A stretch of 41,236 nt of DNA from OMIS01 sp964443885 (GTDB taxonomy: Bacteria > Patescibacteriota > Microgenomatia > UBA1400 > PJMF01), in assembly GCA_964443885.1 (NCBI GenBank), contig CAYUES010000004.1:1-41236 (forward strand), written 5' to 3'. Numbering within the stretch: position 1 is the first letter of the stretch; each line of letters begins with the position of its first letter. Both the position numbers and the translations under genes were made by a program. This document shows, piece by piece, positions 1-6,001 of the stretch. The notes beneath the pieces were generated by a model. The model saw only the letters and a list, made by a program, of their open reading frames with translations. It did no database searches and had not been told where the DNA came from.

Positions 1-768
1 ATTTTCAGGAATTTTTAAAATCATATCAGGTGGTATCAGTACAGTAAATGGCGTTGATTTCTGAACACTTGCTTGGGTTTTTTTTCGCTTAATTGAGCGC
101 TTCATTTCGACTACTGAAGTTTCAGTAGCTACGATTAATGCCGAAACAAAGTGTGCGAATCGTAAGTACTGCTCCGTGTGGTTTATGACTAAGTCTACTG
201 GCGTTGTAGTGGCCCAGTGGCCTGTGCCTTTAATCCATTCAAGTTGTCCAAATACAGTCTCTGGCTGCCAGTTAAACATCCAAAAACTTTGTTTCCTGAC
301 AATGTCAGTGTCATTTCCCAAACTAGCTTTTCGATTAAGTGCATCGTAGTTAACACTTCTCATGTTGTAGAGCATGCCGAGTGTCACGAGCGTCATGAAC
401 TGTGCAACACTAAGTTCTGTGCCGAGTTCTGCTCGGTTGGAGCTACCGTCTACGTGGTGCGCAATTTTGAAAGAGTTTAAGTTCTGCAGTGCTGCTGCTT
501 CCCCTTTTTTTCCTAAACCAGATGCACGTTGTCTTAGGAACCAGCCGTCAATTGTTTGCCGAGAAAAAGAAGCCAGCCAATTTCTGGCTGTATGTAGTTC
601 TGTGATGTTAGACTCAGCAGCTATAGTTGCTCCCATGCGTCCATGAGTCAGACCTGCGAAAAGAATTGAGTTTAAGGCAGTTTCTAGTTTTGTAAATTCA
701 GTAATTACTTGAGTTCTCAAGCCATCGATGGCATCGTTGTTTGTAAAGGATGGTTCAGCTTCTGACAT
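1..768 (-). CDS. Unrecognised protein, C-terminus beyond the window
   Basis: An open frame on the minus strand runs without a stop from an ATG at 766-768 to the left edge, giving at least 256 residues (starts MSEAEPSFTNNDAIDGLRTQ). I do not recognise the family. The visible part is soluble and mostly helical in character, with no signal peptide and no clear membrane segment; near the cut end there is a basic stretch (KRSIKRKKTQ). A TATAAT box lies 10 nt upstream of the ATG and no Shine-Dalgarno sequence is visible, so translation may start on a leaderless or very short-leader mRNA. It is divergent from the lycopene-cyclase-like pair, with about 118 bp between the starts. The long uninterrupted frame makes a real gene likely; the function is open. 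Confidence 0.72.
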   Translation of the reverse strand, partial: MSEAEPSFTNNDAIDGLRTQVITEFTKLETALNSILFAGLTHGRMGATIAAESNITELHTARNWLASFSRQTIDGWFLRQRASGLGKKGEAAALQNLNSFKIAHHVDGSSNRAELGTELSVAQFMTLVTLGMLYNMRSVNYDALNRKASLGNDTDIVRKQSFWMFNWQPETVFGQLEWIKGTGHWATTTPVDLVINHTEQYLRFAHFVSALIVATETSVVEMKRSIKRKKTQASVQKSTPFTVLIPPDMILKIPEN

Positions 769-778
769 AATTCGATAT

Positions 779-784
779 ATTATA
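779..784 (-). promoter_or_regulatory. -10 box of the left-edge gene
   Basis: TATAAT on the minus strand, 10 nt before the ATG at 768. No convincing -35 hexamer is seen at 16-18 nt. Confidence 0.45.
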
Positions 785-870
785 GTATAGATCGGGAAAA
801 ACACCTGAAGGTATTTCGAATGTTGATGTGTGTATATGATTCTGCAACAAGTGATTTAGCTTAATTAGAG

Positions 871-879
871 TGATACCAT
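871..879 (+). promoter_or_regulatory. Extended -10 box, leaderless start
   Basis: TGaTACCAT ends 7 nt before the ATG at 887. Transcription would begin at or next to the start codon. The same layout recurs at many genes in the window. Confidence 0.45.
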
Positions 880-886
880 TACTACT

Positions 887-1201
887 ATGTTTACCCTAAC
901 ATACCTCCATTTAACAATTATATTTATTGTTGCGTTTTTTGTTTTGGATGTTCTCTACTCTAAGGTTTTTTCGCAGTACAAAATGGTTCTAGCCGGATTT
1001 ATTCTGGTTTGCGCTGTTTTTTTCTGTATGCGAGTTTTGCTGGGAATTGAAATGGGAGTTTGGCAGTATGGAGTCGGTACGAGCGTACATAGATTTTTCA
1101 ATATCCCACTTGAAGAGTATCTCTACATGTTGTTTGCACCGTATGGTCTTGTTGTTACTTGGGAATCACTAAATAAGTTGCGAGCCAAGAAGCTATTATG
1201 A
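887..1201 (+). CDS. Lycopene cyclase domain protein, subunit 1 (CrtYc-like)
   Basis: A 104-residue integral membrane protein with three predicted helices. The segment GVWQYGVGT...NIPLEEYLYM, followed by a further membrane helix, matches the hallmark of the CrtYc/CrtYd lycopene cyclase family: an aromatic GVW motif, a short loop, then N-(I/L)-P-(L/I)-E-E at the start of a helix. The family cyclises the ends of lycopene to beta-ionone rings and is found as a heterodimer of two small proteins or as one fused protein. The next gene carries a second copy of the same domain and overlaps by 4 nt (ATGA), as expected for a heterodimer. No phytoene synthase or desaturase is present in the window, so the substrate is unproven. 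The start is placed at the ATG 7 nt after an extended -10 box. Confidence 0.7.
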   Translation: MFTLTYLHLTIIFIVAFFVLDVLYSKVFSQYKMVLAGFILVCAVFFCMRVLLGIEMGVWQYGVGTSVHRFFNIPLEEYLYMLFAPYGLVVTWESLNKLRAKKLL

Positions 1202-1506
1202 ACTATTCGTTATTACTGTATGAGCTCAGTCTGCTTCCTTTACTTGGGATAGTTTTGTGGTTCGCGCCTAATCACACTTTGAAGCAAAAAAAACTGTATC
1301 TGTACACAATGATAGTTGCGGCATTTCTCACACTGTGGGGAGAAGTAGCAATTGCAATGGAACATTGGTCGTATCCAGCGGAGTTCAATGCAGGTATCAC
1401 AATTCTTAATCAACCAATTGAACTGTATCTAGAAGCGGTTGCAACAACAGTACTCATTATTTGCTTTTGGGAGTTGGTTAAGAAGAGAGTGAAGAGTTAT
1501 AAGTAA
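1198..1506 (+). CDS. Lycopene cyclase domain protein, subunit 2 (CrtYd-like)
   Basis: A 102-residue protein with three membrane helices, starting inside the stop codon of the previous gene (ATGA), so translation is probably coupled. It repeats the cyclase domain pattern: a GE...A..HWSYP segment, then GITILNQPIELYLE leading into a helix. The P-I-E motif is present, but the second acidic residue of the usual PxEE is replaced by Leu (PIEL), unlike subunit 1 (PLEE). In known heterodimeric cyclases both subunits contribute, so this asymmetry may be functional or may mark divergence to another prenyl substrate. The domain call is fairly secure from the motif and the pairing; the exact reaction is an inference. 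Confidence 0.66.
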   Translation: MNYSLLLYELSLLPLLGIVLWFAPNHTLKQKKLYLYTMIVAAFLTLWGEVAIAMEHWSYPAEFNAGITILNQPIELYLEAVATTVLIICFWELVKKRVKSYK

Positions 1507-1548
1507 GTATTGATAGCGTTGAGTACATATCAGAAGCTAGTGAAAGTA

Positions 1549-1557
1549 TGCTAGTAT
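1549..1557 (+). promoter_or_regulatory. Extended -10 box, leaderless start
   Basis: TGcTAGTAT ends 8 nt before the ATG at 1566. This decides between two in-frame ATGs (1548 and 1566) in favour of the second. Confidence 0.42.
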
Positions 1558-1565
1558 TTTTATAC

Positions 1566-2441
1566 ATGCTAAAGCTAAACGTACAAAAAAACAAATTTTT
1601 TTATTTTTGGATACTCCTCTCTGCTATCATGCTTTTTACGTATGCAGTATTTCAAGTTTATAATTTTGCTTCTTCTGAAAAAGTTGAACCTCAATCTCAA
1701 TACTCAGTAAAATTGCTTCCTGTTGATTCCAAACTAATAATTGACCCAAATACTCAGGTTGATTTTAAAAAAGTGTATTTTGGCATGTATAAGGGTGAGC
1801 CTGCATTTTTACTTGAGAGTGATGGGGATTATGGATATCAAAAGGTAATAGACACAGCAAGTAAGCGTGTTGATGATGCAAAACTTTCTGACCTCAAAAA
1901 TATTCATGAGATTATCAACATGGATATTTCGGAATTAAGTAAAGATATATTTGACGTGTATATAAATAAAAATAAGACAATAGCGTATCTTGGTTTAACT
2001 TTGAGAGATGAATATGCAGGAAGACCACAAGTTAATGTGATTTTTAAAGTAGATTTAAAAAGTTTTAGTGTTGAAGAAGTTACAAATTCTCACACTCATC
2101 CAGAATTATATTTATACTTGTCTATTGATGATTTGGTTGAGGATCGGTATTTGGTTATTGATGCCGGTGAATGCGGTCCTTGTGACATAGTTGAAGCTCG
2201 CCAAAAAATTATTGTTGATAGTCAAACTAAGTTAATTAATAACTTAGGTGGAGTTACTGAAGTTACAATTGACACAGAAAATAATTCTGTAAGTTTTAAA
2301 AAACTTGTTCCAGGAGTGGAAACTGCACGCGGCTGTAGTGTCATGAATAACGGAAAAGTTGATGAAAGCAATTGTGAAGAGTGGGAAGTCCCTACCTATA
2401 AACCAGAAGATGTGATTCAAACGGTGCCACTTCTTCCATAA
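1566..2441 (+). CDS. Membrane-anchored extracytoplasmic protein, unknown function
   Basis: About 291 residues: a short basic N-terminus, one membrane helix (FFYFWILLSAIMLFTYAVF) and a soluble domain of about 260 residues that should lie outside the membrane. No family is recognised. The domain has four cysteines in two close pairs near the C-terminus (ECGPCD and GCSVM...NCEEW), which could form disulfides; the CGPC resembles a thioredoxin active site, but the surrounding sequence does not. An ATG at 1548 is also in frame and would add six residues; I chose 1566 because of the -10 box just upstream. It follows the cyclase pair by 59 bp and shows no homology to it. Confidence 0.68.
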   Translation: MLKLNVQKNKFFYFWILLSAIMLFTYAVFQVYNFASSEKVEPQSQYSVKLLPVDSKLIIDPNTQVDFKKVYFGMYKGEPAFLLESDGDYGYQKVIDTASKRVDDAKLSDLKNIHEIINMDISELSKDIFDVYINKNKTIAYLGLTLRDEYAGRPQVNVIFKVDLKSFSVEEVTNSHTHPELYLYLSIDDLVEDRYLVIDAGECGPCDIVEARQKIIVDSQTKLINNLGGVTEVTIDTENNSVSFKKLVPGVETARGCSVMNNGKVDESNCEEWEVPTYKPEDVIQTVPLLP

Positions 2442-2506
2442 GTTATATCGTGACCTCATGGAGAATCCACCCTGGATACACCAAGTAAGTGCTTCTTACT
2501 AACTAT

Positions 2507-2878
2507 ATGTTTAAGCAAACCCTTCATCTCACAACACTAGTTCTCACAATGATAGTTACTAGATTACTGTTAGCGATTGTTTGGGAACAAAAATGGATGA
2601 CTGGTATAAAAGACGACAATTGGCATCATGCATACACAGGCATACTTATTTTTTTATTAGCTATAAACTTTTTCAGAAAACACACAATAATTTTTCCAGT
2701 TTTGTCAGGAATTGGACTAGGACTCTTGTTCGATGAAGTATCTTTGATCTTGTATTGGATACCTAAGAAGTACGACTACTCTTCTGGATACTGGGATGAG
2801 TTAAGTTATATTTCTGCAGTTGTTATAACTTTGCTATATATTTTAGCAATCAAATTTAGAAGACCTCGCCTGTGGTGA
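2507..2878 (+). CDS. Small polytopic membrane protein, unknown function
   Basis: About 123 residues with four predicted membrane helices. The second helix is preceded by WHHAYTG and the third contains GLGLLFDEVSLI. A His pair and a buried Asp-Glu at the ends of helices suggest a metal or proton-linked role, but I cannot name a family. A GTG at 2489 would extend the frame by six residues; neither start has a clear ribosome binding site. It sits between the extracytoplasmic protein and the Nudix hydrolase, all on the plus strand, with its own gap of about 65 bp on the left. Confidence 0.62.
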   Translation: MFKQTLHLTTLVLTMIVTRLLLAIVWEQKWMTGIKDDNWHHAYTGILIFLLAINFFRKHTIIFPVLSGIGLGLLFDEVSLILYWIPKKYDYSSGYWDELSYISAVVITLLYILAIKFRRPRLW

Positions 2879-2911
2879 CCTAGAGCTTCCGCATCCGAAT
2901 TAGATTATTTT

Positions 2912-2920
2912 TGATAAAAT
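2912..2920 (+). promoter_or_regulatory. Extended -10 box, leaderless start
   Basis: TGaTAAAAT ends 6 nt before the ATG at 2927 of the Nudix gene. No Shine-Dalgarno sequence is present. Confidence 0.5.
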
Positions 2921-2926
2921 GCTTTC

Positions 2927-3469
2927 ATGCTTAAAAAAATCAAAGAGAAGCAAATATACAAAGATAACTGGCTCAAGTTTTACCAGGATGAAATACAATT
3001 ACCCGATGGTTCAGAAGGAACATACGCTTACGTAAAACGAAAAGATGGCGTTGGAGTAGTTGTTGTCAGTAAAAATGGAAAAATATTTTTACATAAAGAA
3101 CATCGGTATGTTATCAATGACTTTAGTTGGGAAGTACAAGGTGGTGGTATTGATAAGGACGAGTCTGTAGCTGAAGCTGCAATCAGAGAGTTAAGAGAGG
3201 AAGCTGGCATCGATGCTAGTTTGGAGTCTTTGGTGAGTCTCGGCTCATTTTATCCACTTCATAGTTTCAATACAGAAAAAGTAACTCTGTTCATGATTGT
3301 GGTTGATGATGAAGCGATAAAAGAAAATACAGCTGAACAAGGTGAACACATAGATGCACACCAATTTTTCACCTTTGAAGAGGTCTACGCAATGATTAAT
3401 TCAGGAAAGATCAATGACGCTATGACAGCAAACGCTGTGCAGTTAGCGATGAGAAAATTTATGAATTGA
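2927..3469 (+). CDS. Nudix hydrolase, ADP-ribose pyrophosphatase-like
   Basis: A 180-residue protein with a complete Nudix box at about residues 73-95: a GGG start, Glu79, then RELREEAGI (residues 87-95), which fits Gx5Ex7REUxEExGU. The two Glu of the REEAG core bind the catalytic metal. The preceding beta strands (GVGVVVVSKNGKIFL, then HRYVINDFSWEVQGGG) match the NudF/ADP-ribose pyrophosphatase branch, which cleaves ADP-ribose or other nucleoside diphosphate sugars to NMPs. Substrate choice cannot be read from the box alone. The gene is monocistronic and starts 6 nt after an extended -10 box. Confidence 0.88.
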   Translation: MLKKIKEKQIYKDNWLKFYQDEIQLPDGSEGTYAYVKRKDGVGVVVVSKNGKIFLHKEHRYVINDFSWEVQGGGIDKDESVAEAAIRELREEAGIDASLESLVSLGSFYPLHSFNTEKVTLFMIVVDDEAIKENTAEQGEHIDAHQFFTFEEVYAMINSGKINDAMTANAVQLAMRKFMN

Positions 3470-3671
3470 ATTGAGATATAAATAAATTGTAACCCTACGA
3501 GGATTTGTTTCGAACTCTTTTGGACTTGGATACATACTTTAATGATAGCTTACTCTGTACAAACTAAGTTTAAAGTACTGAAACACGCTTTACCGTCTTG
3601 TTCGTTTAGTCGTAAATCTATAGTTAGAATAAATTGGTACATTTTTTACTAAATGAGAATTTTGCTAGAGA

Positions 3672-3680
3672 TGCTATATT
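3672..3680 (+). promoter_or_regulatory. Extended -10 box, leaderless start
   Basis: TGcTATATT ends 7 nt before the ATG at 3688. It supports that ATG over an upstream TTG at 3634. Confidence 0.48.
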
Positions 3681-3687
3681 TAATGGT

Positions 3688-4539
3688 ATGATGCTACAAG
3701 GACATGAGGCAGCTTCAAAAGTAGATACTTTCGGAGCTGCTGCAACGGAGGATGTCAGTTTATTGAGTCAAGAAGAATCGTCTGTACATCCTCAATTGAA
3801 AGATACATTTAATACTGAGATTCGACTCAGTAGTGGTGAAGTGGTTTCTATTTCTTTAGACAGTGCTGCATTGAAAAGAGATGTATCTGCTACCTTTGGT
3901 GGGTATGGTATTGAGTTAAACTCAGATATGTTGAAATCTGTTGTTATTTTTGATACACTCAGCTACTTTATTGACTGTGTTGCTAAACCAGAAACCCCAA
4001 CTTTATCCAGTAAGATCTACCAAGCTATTACTCAATTAAAAAAGTTTGATTTTGTTAATAAAATGTATGGTTGTGCAACTTATGACAAAAATAAACCGTA
4101 CATTTTCCTTAATACAAGACTTATGAGTAGAAATGCTGAAAAGTACTTATCAAAAAGTAAAGATGCTTATATCAGAAGACTTCACTCGGAGTTATATAGG
4201 GTGTGGAGGCATGAAAAGCAACATCTTCTCAGACTTTTTATAGAGAATGAAAATAAGGTAGATAAACGAGCGCAAATTGCAAAAATTGCAACTTCTACAG
4301 TAGTTCCCATAATTGCATTTAGTAGTACTCTATATTTGCTGCCAGAGCTTCCACCAGGTTCACCAAATTATCAAAATCTTGAACTATTGAGATACACCAC
4401 AGCGTTGCTGGCTACACTTGGTACTCAGCAAATAACAAGTGAAATATTGTACAGGTTCTCACCAGACGAATTAGATTCTAATAAAACTGTTGGTGAGCAA
4501 ACGGTTGCGGATATATTTAAGATAGACTTCCTAAAATAA
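3688..4539 (+). CDS. Putative membrane zinc metalloprotease-like protein (HExxH)
   Basis: About 283 residues. A cytoplasmic-looking N-terminal half is followed by RVWRHEKQHLLRLF, an HExxH motif with His175, Glu176 and His179 in a helix, the signature of zinc-binding gluzincin-type peptidases. Two hydrophobic helices follow (TVVPIIAFSSTLYLL and LLRYTTALLATLG), then a short acidic tail. No third ligand is obvious, though Glu residues lie soon after the helices (SEILYR, PDELD). I do not recognise a named family, and a chance HExxH is possible. An upstream in-frame TTG at 3634 would add 18 residues; the ATG is preferred because of its well-placed -10 box. Confidence 0.6.
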   Translation: MMLQGHEAASKVDTFGAAATEDVSLLSQEESSVHPQLKDTFNTEIRLSSGEVVSISLDSAALKRDVSATFGGYGIELNSDMLKSVVIFDTLSYFIDCVAKPETPTLSSKIYQAITQLKKFDFVNKMYGCATYDKNKPYIFLNTRLMSRNAEKYLSKSKDAYIRRLHSELYRVWRHEKQHLLRLFIENENKVDKRAQIAKIATSTVVPIIAFSSTLYLLPELPPGSPNYQNLELLRYTTALLATLGTQQITSEILYRFSPDELDSNKTVGEQTVADIFKIDFLK

Positions 4540-4603
4540 AAAATGGCTTTATGCCCCATCTGCATTAATACATTTATGAATTTGAAAGTGTTGATATCGA
4601 GAA

Positions 4604-4678
4604 TGGTGACCCCATGGAGAATCGAACTCCAATTACCAGGATGAAAACCTGGCGTCCTAACCGTTAGACGATGGGGCC
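4604..4678 (-). tRNA. tRNA-Glu (anticodon TTC)
   Basis: A full cloverleaf on the minus strand: acceptor GGCCCCA pairs with TGGGGTC, the anticodon stem CCAGG/CCTGG holds the loop TTTTCAT with anticodon TTC, and the T arm has GTTCGATTC. The 3' CCA is encoded. GatCAB in the same window suggests Glu-tRNA transamidation chemistry is used in this organism. Confidence 0.95.
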
Positions 4679-4695
4679 GTCTTGTCCAGAAGTGT

Positions 4696-4725
4696 ATTAT
4701 ACACGGCGCACTCGATAATTTCCAA
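4696..4725 (-). promoter_or_regulatory. Promoter of tRNA-Glu
   Basis: TTGGAA, an 18-nt spacer and TATAAT on the minus strand, ending 17 nt before the tRNA 5' end. The -10 lies in a small palindrome (GTGTATAATACAC). Confidence 0.65.
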
Positions 4726-4787
4726 GCTCAAGTCCAAGCGTACTCTCGTAGTTTAAAAACCCACTCGTATTTTATTGAGTATCTCAT

Positions 4788-5234
4788 TTACCCCCACCAA
4801 GTCACATTCTCAAAGTGCTCTATTTCTTGTGGCAAAACCGCGATCACGTCAAAGCGGTACTCAGCAGTCCAATGGTTTTTCTTCAGGTACTCTCTGGCTA
4901 CAATCTGCATTGAGTGCAGTTTTTTCTTGGTCACCGCAAGGCTCGGATCACCAAAAAAACTAGTGGAACGAGTTTTAACTTCACAGAAAATCAGCGTTTG
5001 AGTCGCCTCTTCAAGCGCAATAATATCAACTTCATGCAAACCAACGCGTACATTGCTGTCTAAAATTGTGTAGTTGAGATCTTTGAGAAATTGCCCAGCG
5101 CGTGCTTCACCTGAAGCGCCAGTCGAAAAATTATGCTGTTGGTCTTGTAGCGACGTTAGCTTTCTTTTCTTTAATTCTGGTTGCAGATTTACCGACGCGT
5201 TCACGCAGGTAGTATAACTTACTGCGGCGAACAT
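4788..5234 (-). CDS. yraN: YraN family (UPF0102) endonuclease-like protein
   Basis: The conserved core is easy to see: GASGEARAGQFLKDLNYTIL, then HEVDIIALEE, then LIFCEVKTR, matching the GxxGExxAaxyL...GEIDLIa...FVEVKtR pattern of YraN proteins. This is a restriction-endonuclease-like fold with Glu-Asp-(Glu)xLys catalytic residues. The biological role of the family is poorly known; a link to replication or recombination is suggested by its usual neighbours. The start is odd: the nearest possible start codons, GTG at 5204 and ATG at 5234, both lie well inside rplS, so the reading frame overlaps rplS out of phase by 74-104 nt. No ATG, GTG or TTG occurs between the rplS stop and the conserved core. 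Confidence 0.82.
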   Translation of the reverse strand: MFAAVSYTTCVNASVNLQPELKKRKLTSLQDQQHNFSTGASGEARAGQFLKDLNYTILDSNVRVGLHEVDIIALEEATQTLIFCEVKTRSTSFFGDPSLAVTKKKLHSMQIVAREYLKKNHWTAEYRFDVIAVLPQEIEHFENVTWWG

Positions 5235-5484
5235 GTCCGCGGCTTTTAACTTCGATTTTCTTGAGACCAGGCATCTGGAGTGGGTAGATGCGTTCTACAC
5301 CGATTCCGTTGGTACCTACGCGGCGAACGGTAAATGATTTACCTGCTCCAGCGTTCTTGATCGCAATGAGTAATCCTTCGAAAATCTGAACACGAGTTTT
5401 TGCGCCTTCAGCAATTTCCTGGTGGATACGAATTGTGTCCCCGACGGTGATAGTAGAGTTGGTGTGTGTGAATGATAATGCCAT
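5131..5484 (-). CDS. rplS: Ribosomal protein bL19
   Basis: A 117-residue protein with the L19 signature across its length: GDTIRIHQEIAEG, RVQIFEGLLIAI, FTVRRVGTNGIGVERIYPL and GHVRRSKLYYLRERVGK. L19 sits at the 30S-50S interface of the large subunit. In many bacteria it follows rpsP-rimM-trmD; here it is the first gene of a short unit with yraN. The promoter TTGCAT-N17-TACAAT ends 11 nt before the ATG, so the leader would be only a few nucleotides and without a Shine-Dalgarno. The basic C-terminal tail overlaps the start of yraN. Confidence 0.96.
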   Translation of the reverse strand: MALSFTHTNSTITVGDTIRIHQEIAEGAKTRVQIFEGLLIAIKNAGAGKSFTVRRVGTNGIGVERIYPLQMPGLKKIEVKSRGHVRRSKLYYLRERVGKSATRIKEKKANVATRPTA

Positions 5485-5495
5485 ACGAATACCGT

Positions 5496-5524
5496 ATTGT
5501 ACTTGAGCTAATTGGATAATGCAA
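5496..5524 (-). promoter_or_regulatory. Promoter of rplS
   Basis: TTGCAT, a 17-nt spacer and TACAAT on the minus strand. The -10 ends 11 nt before the rplS ATG, implying a leader of about 4-5 nt. Confidence 0.68.
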
Positions 5525-5708
5525 GGGAAGGCTTTGTGAAAAGGCTGTCTGCATGGTTGTGGGGTTACAAAATCAGATCAACTGCGCTAAAATCAGCTTG
5601 GTGAATCAGATAGTTTTTGAGTTACTCGTGTTTAGTCTTTTCTGCTCCGTTTAATTTCTTTCTCGCTGATAGTTAGTATCTAATCCTTTTAAATAAGTAG
5701 GAGTTTGT

Positions 5709-5975
5709 ATGCCGTTTTTTAGTGAGCGTTTGCGACAGTTTGTTGGTTTTATTGCAGGGCCCGAAAAACCGGAAAAGGTTTGGCCTATCAAAGAAGTTTG
5801 TGAAAATCCACAGGTCTGGTCTAGAGTAAATAATCAAGGTGTACTTGAATTAAGCCAAGATCAAATTAACTGGATGACGTTAGCTGGCTTGGCTGTGACC
5901 CATCCGGATCTGTATAAAATCTTGCTAGAAAACACAACTCTTTCAACCTGTCTCTATAATCAATCTCACGAATAG
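5709..5975 (+). CDS. Small hypothetical protein
   Basis: An 88-residue soluble protein (starts MPFFSERLRQFVGFIAG) of no family I recognise. It has a TAGGAG Shine-Dalgarno sequence at good spacing before the ATG, which contrasts with the leaderless-looking genes nearby and supports the start. Sequence character is ordinary, with one Trp-Pro segment (KVWPIKEVCENP) and a leucine-rich C-terminal half. It is convergent with pyrG, whose stop lies 27 bp downstream. Confidence 0.6.
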   Translation: MPFFSERLRQFVGFIAGPEKPEKVWPIKEVCENPQVWSRVNNQGVLELSQDQINWMTLAGLAVTHPDLYKILLENTTLSTCLYNQSHE

Positions 5976-6001
5976 GTATATTTTAGGTGCGCGTTAAATT
6001 C

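Noticed and set aside
1620..2441. Thioredoxin-like CGPC site in the extracytoplasmic protein
   Set aside because: The motif is near the C-terminus and lacks the surrounding thioredoxin fold sequence, so it is noted only as a cysteine pair.
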